This document shows positions 1-8,988 of a stretch of 64,000 bases of DNA, in pieces. This DNA comes from Pandoraea oxalativorans (GTDB taxonomy: Bacteria > Pseudomonadota > Gammaproteobacteria > Burkholderiales > Burkholderiaceae), in the NCBI RefSeq assembly GCF_000972785.3, contig NZ_CP011253.3, positions 2,790,001 to 2,854,000 on the forward strand. The letters run 5' to 3'. The position numbers and the translations under genes were made by a program. The notes under the pieces were generated by a model that had not been told where the DNA came from, searched no databases, and saw nothing but the letters and a program-made list of their open reading frames with translations. Within the stretch, counting starts at the first letter, position 1, and every line of letters begins with the position of its first letter.

Positions 1-421
1 TGGCGATGCGGCACAAGCCGTGCGCGGGCTGGCCGGTGCTCCCCGGGCGTTCGTCACGCGTCAGCCAGACGTCTTCCAACTCGGGGATCGTGTCGTAAAG
101 CACCTTGCGATAGTCCTCGAACGTCAGGACTTCGCTCGGAAAAATCTCGTCCGCCGGATGCAGCGCGTGATGCCGGTAATCGATCTGTCCGTCGGCGTCG
201 GTCAGGTAGTCCTCGGCCGGAAAGTCCGAGCGATAACCAAGTTCCGTGATCGCATAGCACAGCTGTTCGAGGATCGTGACGCCCGGGTCGTGCAGGTTGT
301 AATCGGTCCAGCGATCGCCGCACAGCGCTTGCAACGTCGCAATCCCGGCGCGACGCAGCGCATCGAAATCTAGCCCCTGAGGATCGGGCGCAAAGCGGGC
401 AATGGACTCCGGGGCGTTCAT
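1..421 (-). CDS. eCIS baseplate protein, N-terminal part (cut by window edge)
   Basis: The reading frame opens with ATG at 421 and stays open to base 1, giving about 140 residues of an incomplete protein. It begins MNAPESIARFAPDPQGLDFD and contains a motif TDYNLHDPGVTILEQLCYAI, followed by TELGYRSDF. This stretch is typical of large baseplate proteins in phage-tail-like contractile injection systems that sit next to the J-like wedge protein (Pvc12-like). The start codon overlaps the stop of the preceding gene (ATGA at 418-421), so translation is probably coupled. The role as a baseplate component is inferred from the motif and the operon. The remainder lies left of the window. Confidence 0.75.
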   Translation of the reverse strand, partial: MNAPESIARFAPDPQGLDFDALRRAGIATLQALCGDRWTDYNLHDPGVTILEQLCYAITELGYRSDFPAEDYLTDADGQIDYRHHALHPADEIFPSEVLTFEDYRKVLYDTIPELEDVWLTRDERPGSTGQPAHGLCRIA

Positions 422-768
422 TGCACCCTCGCCCCTGGCCTACGGCCCGCACTTTCTGCCGCCGCGCTGCCAAACGCATGCCTCGCGGCATGCAGTTGCG
501 CCTTCAGATCGTCGATCAACCCATGCACGCGGTGATACGGCAGATGTCCGAGCGCTTCGACGATGAGCGCGAAGCCCGACGCGTCGAGCGCACAGACGAC
601 CGGTGCCCCCGGGGCGACGGCGTTGGCTTGGCGATTCAACGCGCCGATCAGTTCGAAGACACGTTTGAACGGCAGTTCACCCAGCGCGGTCATCAGCAGT
701 TGCGCGTCGTCGGTGCCGATGACGATGTCCACCGTTGCGGGCGTGGCACGTGCGTTCTCGTGGGTCAT
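418..768 (-). CDS. Small eCIS-operon protein with an internal repeat, unrecognised
   Basis: A 116-residue protein that I cannot assign to a named family. The start at 768 overlaps the stop of the upstream gene (ATGA, 765-768) and its stop overlaps the next start, so it is locked into the eCIS operon. It contains two related segments, residues about 24-47 (ALGELPFKRVFELIGAL) and 67-91 (ALGHLPYHRVHGLIDDL), which share the pattern ALGxLPxxRVxxLIxxL. Between them lies a short hydrophobic linker. No signal peptide or membrane segment is visible. An adaptor role or helical-pair fold in the baseplate is a guess from position alone. Confidence 0.8.
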   Translation of the reverse strand: MTHENARATPATVDIVIGTDDAQLLMTALGELPFKRVFELIGALNRQANAVAPGAPVVCALDASGFALIVEALGHLPYHRVHGLIDDLKAQLHAARHAFGSAAAESAGRRPGARVQ

Positions 769-1607
769 TGCGCCCCCTTGGGTTCCGGGTCGGTGGCGCT
801 GCCCGTCATGTCGGGATCGAACCACAGCGTGGTGAGGTAATACGTCACCCAGGTCTTGGGCGCACCGGCGGCATCCCGCGTCGAGTCGTACGGACAGCCG
901 ACGCGCATTTGCAGCACATAGCTATGCTTCGCGCCGTCGGGTGCATCGACCCATTGCAATTGAAGACGATTGCACTTGCTGCCGAAATGGGACTGACGGT
1001 AGTCGATATCCCCTTTGCCGTTGTAGGCCATCACCGCATAGGCATGCATCAGCGCAAACTTGCCGCTGCCGCGTTTGCCGACACCGGCGGTGATCTCGAA
1101 CGCCTGACATCCTGTGAGCGGGTCGGTGATGTCGTGCCACTTGCCGTCGGCCTGCACGCTGCGCGCGCCCGGGCGTCCGCGACGTCCGTCGGCGACCACG
1201 CGCCCGGCCACGTCCAATTCGAAAGTGGGAGCAGCCGCTGGCGCGCCCTGCGCCGCCCCCGATACCGTGTCACGCACAGGCTTGTTGCCCAACTGTCGCA
1301 AGGTGAGCGCGTTGGGGTTGTCGGGGTTGCCAAACGCCAGTCCGCCCGCTTCGCTGTCGAGCTGGATCGTCCAGATGGGGCTCTTCAGGTCGATGTTCTG
1401 ATAGAAGCTGAGCAACTTGCCTTGATTGAGTTGGGAGACCTTCAGGCCATCGACCGGGGTCTTGTCGAACCCCTCGTCCACGATGTTGAGCATGGAGTCG
1501 ATCAGTTCGGAGAAGGCCGTGGCCGACGGCATCTCGCCGTTGCCGAACTTACGCCGCAAGGTATCCCGGTTACGCCGGGCGATCGGTTTTCCGTTCATGG
1601 TCGTCAT
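765..1607 (-). CDS. eCIS-operon protein, unrecognised (possible baseplate/fibre component)
   Basis: About 280 residues, starting at ATG 1607 (MTTMNGKPIARRNRD); ATG 1598 is an alternative. The start lies inside the 3' end of the baseplate J-like gene, a 38-bp overlap, which ties the two together. The N-terminal third looks like an oligomerisation or phage-structural segment (residues about 25-70, SELIDSMLNIVDEGFD). The C-terminal half begins near KWHDITDPLTGCQAFEITAG and is rich in aromatic and beta-strand residues, with several Cys. I believe similar C-terminal segments occur in other injection-system cargo or fibre proteins but cannot name the family. Function is inferred only from the operon. 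Confidence 0.75.
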   Translation of the reverse strand: MTTMNGKPIARRNRDTLRRKFGNGEMPSATAFSELIDSMLNIVDEGFDKTPVDGLKVSQLNQGKLLSFYQNIDLKSPIWTIQLDSEAGGLAFGNPDNPNALTLRQLGNKPVRDTVSGAAQGAPAAAPTFELDVAGRVVADGRRGRPGARSVQADGKWHDITDPLTGCQAFEITAGVGKRGSGKFALMHAYAVMAYNGKGDIDYRQSHFGSKCNRLQLQWVDAPDGAKHSYVLQMRVGCPYDSTRDAAGAPKTWVTYYLTTLWFDPDMTGSATDPEPKGAQ

Positions 1608-4600
1608 CCGAAATAATGAAGGTGGTGCCGATTTCCAACTGACTGAGCGTGGTCGGCACGCCCTCGTAATCCGTGTCGTCGTCAACGGCTTCGATGGCGT
1701 GATGCGCCACCGGGATCGCAATGCTCCACGGATACAGCGGAACGATGTCCGTCTGCGGCGCGGCGGCACCGTTCGAGCGCCGAGCGGTGTCGAACAGCGT
1801 GAAGGTCTGCATGTCGGTGCCCGCTGCCGCCGTCGCATCGGCGTCCGTGACGACCGTCGCGATGCGCAGCATCGAAAAGCCCGAGACGTATTGCACATAG
1901 GGCAACGCGCCGATGTACGCTTCGAGATCGTGCTGGCGGATGCACCACCCGAAGTGCGTGCGGTAGCCCACGTCGTCCTGCCACGGCGTGAGGTAGCGCG
2001 AAATCGCCGCGTCGAGCAGCGCAAGGTAGTGGCCGTTTCCGGCGCGATCGGCGAAGCGCACCTTGCAGCGCACCTGAATGCGTTCGTAGACCGGGTTCTC
2101 GACGGAAACACTCGCCCAGGGCGAAGACAACGCATTCGCAAACTCGGCGATCTGCTGGACGACGTTGCCGTCGAGCATCGGCATCTGCTCGCCGTCCTTC
2201 GTCGCGGGCCAGTACGGCAGCGGCACCACGAGCGCCTGCCCCGGGCGAACGCAATCGACCGGTCCGTGCCGGGTCGACAGGTTTGCGAAACACTTCACTT
2301 TGTAGACTTCGGCAAACGCCTCGAGAATCATCGACTCGAAGTCGGCAGGCGTGACCGCACGCTGCTTGTGGCGCAACCGTTCGCTCACACGCGTACGCAT
2401 CTGTTCGCGCGTCTCCTGTGCCCGGCCACCGCACGACGGCAGCGGTTGCACGACGGACACGATGCCCGGCAGCGGACGTCGGCTGCGCACGATGGTCCCC
2501 GCTGGCAGGACCATCGGCACTTCCGGCGGCACATCAGACCCGCGCCGAACCTGAAGGGCTTGCGCATGAACGGCGTAAAGGCTGCAATACTTCTCCATGT
2601 CGCGATTGGCGCTCACGCGCAGCCAGTACAGTCCGTCGGGCATGACGGTGTTGCGGTTGCCGATATCGTCCGGCACTCGCAACGTCACGATGCCCGAGGT
2701 CATGAGCTTGTGCGTACCGTCCGTGAGGACGTCGCGAAGCGCGAGCGGCTTCCAGACGTTGTTGCTGAGGTAGCTCCAGCGCAAGCCTGTCGGCCGTGCG
2801 TTGTCGCTGGCGTCGTCCGCAGCCCCCGTCACCGGCCGGGAGTCTTCGCGAAGCTGGAACAGCAACGTCAGCGTGTCGCCGAGGTCGTTCGCATCGATGC
2901 CGATGTAGAGGTTGCCCGCATCTTCGAAGCGAGGGAGTAGCTCGGGGGCGGGATAGCTCGTCATGTCGAGCGATTCCCATCCGCACGGGAACAGATGCAG
3001 AAAGCGGCCGTCTTCGTCCCGATTCGCAATCCGGTCGACGCTGATCGCCCCCGTCGCGCTGTAATCGAACGAGAGGGTGTTGACGATAGGCGTGTACGGG
3101 GCGCGCGGCATCGGGCGCTGTCTGCGCCACATACGCTTGCGCGAGTTGGCGAGCATCGTCGACGACAGTACCTGCGGGTACGCGTCGTGCCCGAAAGCGA
3201 ATGCGGGCGCAGCAAACGTGAACTTGAAAAAGCCGTTCTTCGCCCCTGGCCCCCACGTGAGCGGATGCGCGGGACTGACGCCCTCGTCCGGCTCGAAGAG
3301 ATGCGCGAGCGAACCCGCCTCCCATACGATGGCGTTGTCGATGCGCTCGCCCTTGCTGGGTGTGACCCGCGTGTGAAAGAGCGGTACGACGGGGCGCGGC
3401 GCGTCCCCGGCGGGCAACCATCCGCCCTTGGCCAGCACCTCGACCGACGCCACGTAGTCTTCGTTCGTGAGACGCACGTCGTAGCCGTCGTACCATGTGC
3501 CGAAGCCCCCGGTCGCACGCGGCAGGTCCGCCCACTCGATACGAAGGCCGAAGCGCGTGATGCGCTTGGACGCCATTTCCGTGCTGCCCGCCACGAGATA
3601 GCTCCCCAGTCGCGGAAGCGGTCCGAACGGCGCAAAGGGGGTTGCCGCGCTGAGTTGGCCAATGTTGTTGTAAAGCACCAGATCGCGACAGCCATGCGCG
3701 TCGACGTCGATTTGCGCGCCGGTCACGGGCAGATTGCGCAGCAAACCATACGGGAACAGATACGCGCCGGGATTGATGACGCAGCGCACGAGCGGCGTGT
3801 CGACGTCGAAATTCTCACCGTGCAGCACCGGCGAATATCGCACGACCGACGGGGCCTCCGGCGCAAGCACGAAGCTGAGCGTCATCTGGTTGCCCAGCAG
3901 TCCCGGTACGTAGCCCGCAATATCGATCCACCCCTTCTCTCCGGTCAGTGAGACGGAGAACAAGCTGCGCAGAATCTTGAGGTAAAGATCCTGACGGCGC
4001 AGGTGGTTATCGTTCGCCGCCTCTCGTCCTTGGTCGCTGCCGTCAACGTTCAGGCGAGCACCTTCGACCGGCGTATTGAATACGGCGTCGGCAATGTGCC
4101 CGAGTTGCGTGACCAGCCGCTCATCGGCAAACGTAATCGTCAGCCGGATGACGCGCTCGCCCTCCTTGAGCAATAGCACCTTACTCGCCAGCGCAAAGCC
4201 GACACGCGCGGCACTATGCGGACTGTTACCCGCACCGGGCTTCGGCGCGCCAAGCACCGGCCAGGCATGCGGGTGTTCGACACCGGGTGGCCCACACGGC
4301 ACGTCTTCGAACCACGCCGCTGTGGGCCACTTGCGCCCCGTCGCACCGTTGTCCGGATCCTCCGCCAGCAGATTCTCCGGCATGCTGTAGCCGTTGTGGT
4401 CGAGATACAGCGTCTGCACACGACTCACGCGCGCACCGCTCACGCGCAGTTCGTCTTCCGACTCGTAGACGATGTCTTGACCGTGCGCGTCGATCCCGGC
4501 AGGAAATGCCGTCCCTGCGGGGACCGTGACGTCCCGGGCGTCGGGATTGCGACGCAATACCAGCCACGTCCGATCGGGCACCACGCCGCGCGGCGTGCTG

Positions 4601-5415
4601 CCGAGCATGCGTTCGTAGTAGAAATCGATGAACTTCTGCGTGTACCCGTTGAGCTTGTTCTGGAGCTTTTCGAACTGTTTGACGAACGCGATCAGCAAGC
4701 CGACGGCCGGATCGTGATGACCGCTCTGGAGCGACGCAGGCAAGCGGGCCAGCGCCTCGTTGCGCACCATCTCGATGGCTTTCATGTACGCGTGAAAATC
4801 CGCGCGCACGTCGGCCTTGCCCGGCACAGTGTCAGGTTCAGGCGCAGCGGTGGTGCCCGCAGGCGCATGGGGCGAGCGTTCCGCTTCGGACCAGACGGGG
4901 TCGAGCGGTTCGCGCAACGACATCGATTCGATCACGTCCGGCACGCCGGAAGCCCGTCGGCTCAGTTGCATGATGACTGCCCGCAGCACGGTGCGCAGCG
5001 CCAGTCCGTTGTCCGTCTGCGCTTGCGAGAGCGCCACGTACCAGCCGTTGAGCGTGGCGACGAGTTCCGGCACCGGCGACGCGCCGATCATCGCGCGAAT
5101 GCCCGCACCGTTGCCGCGCACGCCGTCATATTCCGGGGTGTCGCGCCACCACTGCGCGAACCGCTCCGTCTCGCGCGACAAATCGAACGCCAGAATGCGA
5201 CTCATGACGACGGTTTCGTCGGCCCGGAAGAACGGCGACCAATCGCCATCAGGCTTGTCCTCGGCGTTATGAAAGCGCACCAGTGCCGCGAACTCGACCA
5301 CGACATCGAGCAATTCGTGAAACGTCATCTCGTCGAGATGGAAATACCCGTCCTGCAACGGGGGCAGCGCCCGCATCGCCTGACTGGTGCCATCTCGAAT
5401 GATGAGGTTGTGCAT
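1570..5415 (-). CDS. Baseplate J/gp6-like wedge protein of a contractile injection system (Pvc11-like)
   Basis: A 1281-residue protein starting MHNLIIRDGTSQAMRALPPL. Its size and position between the gp25-like gene and further baseplate genes match the large J-like wedge protein of eCIS loci (Pvc11/Afp11, related to T4 gp6). A conserved segment near residues 1000-1120 (QTRE then RVSERLRHKQRAVTPADFES, then VYKVKCF) is the typical baseplate-J signature: the RxxRAVTxxDFExL pattern. In the assembled particle it would form the ring linking tube, sheath and spike. It lies 60 bp downstream of the gp25 gene, and the next gene starts within its 3' end. Family assignment is firm; the exact Pvc number is by position. 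Confidence 0.9.
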   Translation of the reverse strand: MHNLIIRDGTSQAMRALPPLQDGYFHLDEMTFHELLDVVVEFAALVRFHNAEDKPDGDWSPFFRADETVVMSRILAFDLSRETERFAQWWRDTPEYDGVRGNGAGIRAMIGASPVPELVATLNGWYVALSQAQTDNGLALRTVLRAVIMQLSRRASGVPDVIESMSLREPLDPVWSEAERSPHAPAGTTAAPEPDTVPGKADVRADFHAYMKAIEMVRNEALARLPASLQSGHHDPAVGLLIAFVKQFEKLQNKLNGYTQKFIDFYYERMLGSTPRGVVPDRTWLVLRRNPDARDVTVPAGTAFPAGIDAHGQDIVYESEDELRVSGARVSRVQTLYLDHNGYSMPENLLAEDPDNGATGRKWPTAAWFEDVPCGPPGVEHPHAWPVLGAPKPGAGNSPHSAARVGFALASKVLLLKEGERVIRLTITFADERLVTQLGHIADAVFNTPVEGARLNVDGSDQGREAANDNHLRRQDLYLKILRSLFSVSLTGEKGWIDIAGYVPGLLGNQMTLSFVLAPEAPSVVRYSPVLHGENFDVDTPLVRCVINPGAYLFPYGLLRNLPVTGAQIDVDAHGCRDLVLYNNIGQLSAATPFAPFGPLPRLGSYLVAGSTEMASKRITRFGLRIEWADLPRATGGFGTWYDGYDVRLTNEDYVASVEVLAKGGWLPAGDAPRPVVPLFHTRVTPSKGERIDNAIVWEAGSLAHLFEPDEGVSPAHPLTWGPGAKNGFFKFTFAAPAFAFGHDAYPQVLSSTMLANSRKRMWRRQRPMPRAPYTPIVNTLSFDYSATGAISVDRIANRDEDGRFLHLFPCGWESLDMTSYPAPELLPRFEDAGNLYIGIDANDLGDTLTLLFQLREDSRPVTGAADDASDNARPTGLRWSYLSNNVWKPLALRDVLTDGTHKLMTSGIVTLRVPDDIGNRNTVMPDGLYWLRVSANRDMEKYCSLYAVHAQALQVRRGSDVPPEVPMVLPAGTIVRSRRPLPGIVSVVQPLPSCGGRAQETREQMRTRVSERLRHKQRAVTPADFESMILEAFAEVYKVKCFANLSTRHGPVDCVRPGQALVVPLPYWPATKDGEQMPMLDGNVVQQIAEFANALSSPWASVSVENPVYERIQVRCKVRFADRAGNGHYLALLDAAISRYLTPWQDDVGYRTHFGWCIRQHDLEAYIGALPYVQYVSGFSMLRIATVVTDADATAAAGTDMQTFTLFDTARRSNGAAAPQTDIVPLYPWSIAIPVAHHAIEAVDDDTDYEGVPTTLSQLEIGTTFIISDDDHERKTDRPA

Positions 5416-5475
5416 CGGTTCGTGTTGTCGTTGCGCGGATCGTGACGTTTCTTGTTATCGGGACATCGGGCCGAT

Positions 5476-5919
5476 TTATCGCTGCGGCTCGATCTGCGCC
5501 GTCGGCACATTGGTGCCTTCGAGGAAATAGAACGGGTAGACCATGTTGCTGCGGGTATTCGTGGCACGCACCGTGTAATCGATCAGCACATCGACGCGCC
5601 CTTCCATCGCGTTCGACGCGTCGATCTCGATGCGCTCCACCGTGACGCGTGGCTCGAAAAACAGAATCGCCCGGTCGATGGCGTCGCGCATCTCGGTCAT
5701 CACGCTTTCGCTGATTTCTTCGAAGACGTACGCCTTGATGCCGCAGCCGAACGTCGGCTGCATGATGCGCTCGCCCGGCACCGTGGACAGGATGATGCCG
5801 AGGCTTTCGCGAATATCGGCCTCGGCTTCGACCATCTGCGTGCGGCCGCTGCCCGCGCTGTCGCCGAAGCGCGGCGGAAACGCCCAGCCGGTGCCGAGAA
5901 ACGATTTATCTGTGCTCAA
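5476..5919 (-). CDS. GPW/gp25 family baseplate protein (Pvc9-like)
   Basis: 147 residues, starting at TTG 5919, which has GGAGG five to six bases upstream; no ATG fits the conserved N-terminus MSTDKSFLGTGWAFPPRF. The GPW_gp25 domain spans almost the whole protein, with the conserved EADIRESLGIILSTVPGERI segment near residues 32-51 and QPTFGCGI just after. Known members form the inner wedge of the tail baseplate next to the tube in phage T4, T6SS and eCIS. It lies 15 bp after the PAAR gene. Confident family call; a TTG start is in keeping with the other non-ATG starts in this operon. Confidence 0.93.
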   Translation of the reverse strand: MSTDKSFLGTGWAFPPRFGDSAGSGRTQMVEAEADIRESLGIILSTVPGERIMQPTFGCGIKAYVFEEISESVMTEMRDAIDRAILFFEPRVTVERIEIDASNAMEGRVDVLIDYTVRATNTRSNMVYPFYFLEGTNVPTAQIEPQR

Positions 5920-5934
5920 ACGTGCCTCCCGCGC

Positions 5935-6237
5935 TCAGCCGCCGATCATCACGGTGGGACATCCCATCACGATTGCGCCACCGTGCGCGCACGTGTCGCC
6001 CACGCGCGCGGCCGGTTTTCCCCCAATCATCACAGTCGTCGAGCCCATGACGATGCTGTCCGGCGGACCGACGCAAATGCAGTTGTCCGTGACCACGGCG
6101 GCAGGCAGCTTGCCGACCAGCACCGTGGGCACGCACGGACCGATGATCGGACCGCCGACGTGCGGGATCGGCGCAGGCACGGCGGGTGTCTGCATCGGGC
6201 AGGTGTGCATGTCGGTCAGTCTGGCGGCCATGGGCAT
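5935..6237 (-). CDS. PAAR-domain spike tip protein
   Basis: 100 residues beginning MPMAARLTDMHTCPM. It shows the PAAR hallmarks: repeated short glycine-rich turns (VGGPIIG, VLVGKLPAAVVTD, MGSTTVMIGGKPAARVGD) and regularly spaced His/Cys (MHTCPM, TDNCICVG, GDTCAHGG) suited to binding a metal at the apex. PAAR proteins cap the VgrG-like spike and sharpen it for membrane puncture. It lies 43 bp downstream of the spike gene and directly before the gp25 gene, the usual order in Pvc-type loci. No C-terminal toxin extension is present, so this tip is purely structural. Confidence 0.93.
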   Translation of the reverse strand: MPMAARLTDMHTCPMQTPAVPAPIPHVGGPIIGPCVPTVLVGKLPAAVVTDNCICVGPPDSIVMGSTTVMIGGKPAARVGDTCAHGGAIVMGCPTVMIGG

Positions 6238-6280
6238 GTCGTTATCTCCTGTGTCGTTTTCCTGCCGCGTGAGGCGCGGA

Positions 6281-8071
6281 TCAATTGATCATCACGAGCG
6301 CGCCCTTGACGGTCGTCTGACCGCTGGCAGAAAGCTCGGCCGTGGCCGATCCTTTGGCCGTGAAGCCGACGTTCGCAGTGCTGGTAATGTTGAGCGCCTG
6401 ACTCTTGATGTCTGCCTGCGCGGTCTGCTCGATATTTCCCACCGCGCTGATGCTGACCTTGCCCTTCGCGTTGATGACGATGTCCTTGGGACTGTCGAGG
6501 GTGATGCCGTCCGGTGTCATCTGGATTTTGTTGTCGTTCTGATCGGTCAGGCAGATCGACTTGGCGTCGTCGCTCATCTCGATCGTGTTCTTCTGCGGCG
6601 TGACGAGCGTAATGACCTTCTTGTCGTCGTCGAAGATGACCTTGAGCAGGCCCTTCGTCCAGAACGCTTTGGTGAAGTTCTCGGCGCTCAGCTCATAAGG
6701 CATTTTGTGCTGACTGCTGTAGACGCTACCCAGCACCACGGGATAAGACGGGTCGCCGTTGAGGTATCCCAGAATGACCTCGTCGCCGATCTCCGGGATG
6801 AAAAACGCTCCGACACCCGACGAACCGTAGAAGCTCGCGAGCCGCGCCCAGACACCGACTGTCTCCGCCTGCAATACCTGCACCGCAACCTGAATCCGGT
6901 ACTGGCTTTCGGGGTCGGCGTCGAGCTTCGTGACGACGCCAATCTGCAAGCCGCCGACACCCGGCACAAGACCCGACGCCATGACGTCCCCCGCCCCCCG
7001 GCGCTCGGAGAACCGCTCCGGCGACATGCCGAAGTCAACTTCGGAGATCCAGTTGCCGTCGACAATACGATGCTGCACGGCGCTCACGAACACGCTGCCG
7101 CTGAAGCGTTTGCCTACGCCGTCAACCTCGATCATCGTGCCGGGCTTGGCCAACGCGCTGCCCTGAAACGACATGTGTCCGCGAATGCGGGCGAGTGCGG
7201 CGCGCATTTGCGTCGCGTCGCTCCAGGACTTGAGATCGTCGGACGGCACCGGCACCGTCGATTGCAGACGGAACGTGGCGGGCCCTGCGACGCTCGCCAG
7301 CGTCGATGCGCTTAAGTTGCCCTGCTCGTAGAGCGACGCAGCCCCCGCCGTTTGCTGCACCATCGCCTGCGTGGACGGGTCCCACGCCGCGGCCACGACG
7401 CTCTGCAATTGCGTGCGCGCATCGATGTCGGCCGAGAATGACATGAGATCTATGCCGTAAGTCACTTTCAACACGGCGGCTGCGCTGGTTTGCGGCGCTT
7501 TCACCGAGATCTTGCCGTCGTCGTCGGCGATGACCAGCGCGCCGTTTGCCTCGGCCCTGAGCAGCATAAAGTCCCAGTCCGTGCTGTAGAACTGCACGAT
7601 TTCCTTGTGCTGGGTGGTAGTCGCAGCGACGTCGGACGTCGCCCCCGCCTTGCCGATCAACTGGCTGATGATGTCGCTGTCCTTCATGTCGATGTAGTTG
7701 GCGTTGTAACTGCCAATCGTCATCTTCACGGCCTTGTGGCGGCATTCCAGCACGAGCCGGGCTTCGTTGCCGCCCGTGATACGGATGCTGTGACGGATCA
7801 GCACGCCGTCGAAAATCTGGGTGGCATTCGATCCGTAGCCGGCGCTGATCACGATGGCCGCGCCGGGCGCAAACGTGTCCATGTCGCTCACCGGAAAGTC
7901 GTTGTCGGGCATATCGCCGTCGAGGATCTCGATGCGGGCCTGACATATGCGCCCGACGGCGCGCTCGATATCGACCGAAATTACGCGGATCGTATCGGCA
8001 AGGGGCGCGCCGTTGCTGGTGATCGTCAGCTTGAGCACGCCGCTGGTGTTCAGTGCGGGAGAGTCGGCCAT
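6281..8071 (-). CDS. VgrG/gp5-gp27-like spike protein (Pvc8-like)
   Basis: 596 residues starting MADSPALNTSGVLKLTITSN. The N-terminal about 350 residues resemble the gp27/late-control-D fold (for example QIFDGVLIRHSIRITGGNEA). A gp5 OB-fold follows (QIGVVTKLDADPESQYRIQV, then FFIPEIGDEVILGYLNGDPS, a strongly conserved VgrG signature). The C-terminus from about residue 480 is a run of short beta repeats (IQMTPDGITLDSPKDIVINA, then GNIEQTAQADIKS) predicted to form the triangular needle. There is no effector extension. The protein would be the trimeric central spike below the tube. Its start is 4 bp after the stop of the LysM gene. Confidence 0.95.
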   Translation of the reverse strand: MADSPALNTSGVLKLTITSNGAPLADTIRVISVDIERAVGRICQARIEILDGDMPDNDFPVSDMDTFAPGAAIVISAGYGSNATQIFDGVLIRHSIRITGGNEARLVLECRHKAVKMTIGSYNANYIDMKDSDIISQLIGKAGATSDVAATTTQHKEIVQFYSTDWDFMLLRAEANGALVIADDDGKISVKAPQTSAAAVLKVTYGIDLMSFSADIDARTQLQSVVAAAWDPSTQAMVQQTAGAASLYEQGNLSASTLASVAGPATFRLQSTVPVPSDDLKSWSDATQMRAALARIRGHMSFQGSALAKPGTMIEVDGVGKRFSGSVFVSAVQHRIVDGNWISEVDFGMSPERFSERRGAGDVMASGLVPGVGGLQIGVVTKLDADPESQYRIQVAVQVLQAETVGVWARLASFYGSSGVGAFFIPEIGDEVILGYLNGDPSYPVVLGSVYSSQHKMPYELSAENFTKAFWTKGLLKVIFDDDKKVITLVTPQKNTIEMSDDAKSICLTDQNDNKIQMTPDGITLDSPKDIVINAKGKVSISAVGNIEQTAQADIKSQALNITSTANVGFTAKGSATAELSASGQTTVKGALVMIN

Positions 8072-8075
8072 AGCG

Positions 8076-8759
8076 TCAGACCAGCGGCGGGAAGCGCAGC
8101 ATCATGCCCGGCTCCAGCTTGCGAAATCCGGTCAGATTGTTGATACGCGCAACTTCCCGGTAATACGAGGGATCGTTATAGATGCGGTTGCACAGCAGCG
8201 GCAGCGTGTCGCCCGCCGTGACTTCCACGAGGTGACTCAGGTCCGGTGAGCTGAGATTCGCACGCAGCGAACTCTCGGTTGCGCTCACCCAGCCCACGAC
8301 GCCCAGCGACACGCGGGCGCGCAGCGGCTCGCCGGTGGGCTTGAACATCGTGTAGTCGAGCCCGATGGACTCGACACGTCCAAAGAAAATGAACGTGCCC
8401 CACAACAGACGCACGTAATTCGGCTCGTGTTTCTTGCCGTCGTACTTGTAGATCACCGCCAGCATGGCGTCGATCATGTCTTTTACGCTGCGCGAGCCGG
8501 TGCCCTCCACCACGCCGGTACTGTCGAGCACCAGGTTGTCGATGCTGATGGTCTCCGGACGCACGGCGCTAAAGCGCGGCGTCGCGCTCGGCTGTCCGAG
8601 CGTCTGCTTCTTGTTGTACTCGATGCTCAGCTTGCGCTTGTAGCCGACCGGATTGATCAGCGCCTCGAACGGCGTGCGACTGTTTTCCACGGCGATCTGG
8701 CCGCCCGACACGGTGCACGGCGCAATGCTGAACTTGCGACGGGTGAGACTGGATGCCAC
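8076..8759 (-). CDS. LysM-containing eCIS protein (Pvc7-like)
   Basis: 227 residues, starting at GTG 8759 with AAGGAG about 10 bases upstream. The N-terminal part (IAVENSRTPFEALINPVGYK then LSIEYNKKQTLGQ) matches the conserved region of Pvc7/Afp7 proteins. A C-terminal LysM motif occupies residues about 178-226 (VEVTAGDTLPLLCNRIYND and NNLTGFRKLEPGMMLRFPP). In related systems this protein links the tube end to the spike or hub. It is 3 bp from the DUF5908 gene and 4 bp from the spike gene. Family and order support the call; the LysM is probably structural rather than peptidoglycan-binding. Confidence 0.92.
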   Translation of the reverse strand: MASSLTRRKFSIAPCTVSGGQIAVENSRTPFEALINPVGYKRKLSIEYNKKQTLGQPSATPRFSAVRPETISIDNLVLDSTGVVEGTGSRSVKDMIDAMLAVIYKYDGKKHEPNYVRLLWGTFIFFGRVESIGLDYTMFKPTGEPLRARVSLGVVGWVSATESSLRANLSSPDLSHLVEVTAGDTLPLLCNRIYNDPSYYREVARINNLTGFRKLEPGMMLRFPPLV

Positions 8760-8762
8760 GGT

Positions 8763-8957
8763 TTAGCGCTCCTTCGCCCGTTCGAGCAGGTCGAGCACCA
8801 GCGAACGGCATTCGGCGAGCAAATCGGCTCGCGCCTGTTCGTCGAAGCTACGCGACACGCCCGGCTCGTCGGTCGGCGCCGTCAGTGCGCCGATGGTGTC
8901 GGAGGCACGCTGCACGACCGTCGATTTGATGCTCAGATGACCGATTTCGATTGGCAT
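8763..8957 (-). CDS. DUF5908 small eCIS protein (Pvc6-like)
   Basis: 64 residues starting MPIEIGHLSIKSTVVQ. The N-terminal MPIEIxxLxIKxTV pattern is characteristic of DUF5908, a small protein found almost only in eCIS loci between tube and LysM genes (Pvc6/Afp6). The C-terminus (LLAECRSLVLDLLERAKER) is an amphipathic helix. The molecular role is not established as far as I know. Presence here is one of the strongest markers that this is an eCIS rather than a type VI secretion system or a prophage. Confidence 0.88.
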   Translation of the reverse strand: MPIEIGHLSIKSTVVQRASDTIGALTAPTDEPGVSRSFDEQARADLLAECRSLVLDLLERAKER

Positions 8958-8988
8958 CGGCGAATCCCCTTGTACGCTTGACTTGTCT

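Noticed and set aside
1426..2940. Long plus-strand open frame (504 codons)
   Set aside because: It lies wholly opposite the baseplate J-like gene, has a composition rich in Arg/His with no recognisable domain, and is a mirror frame common in high-GC DNA.
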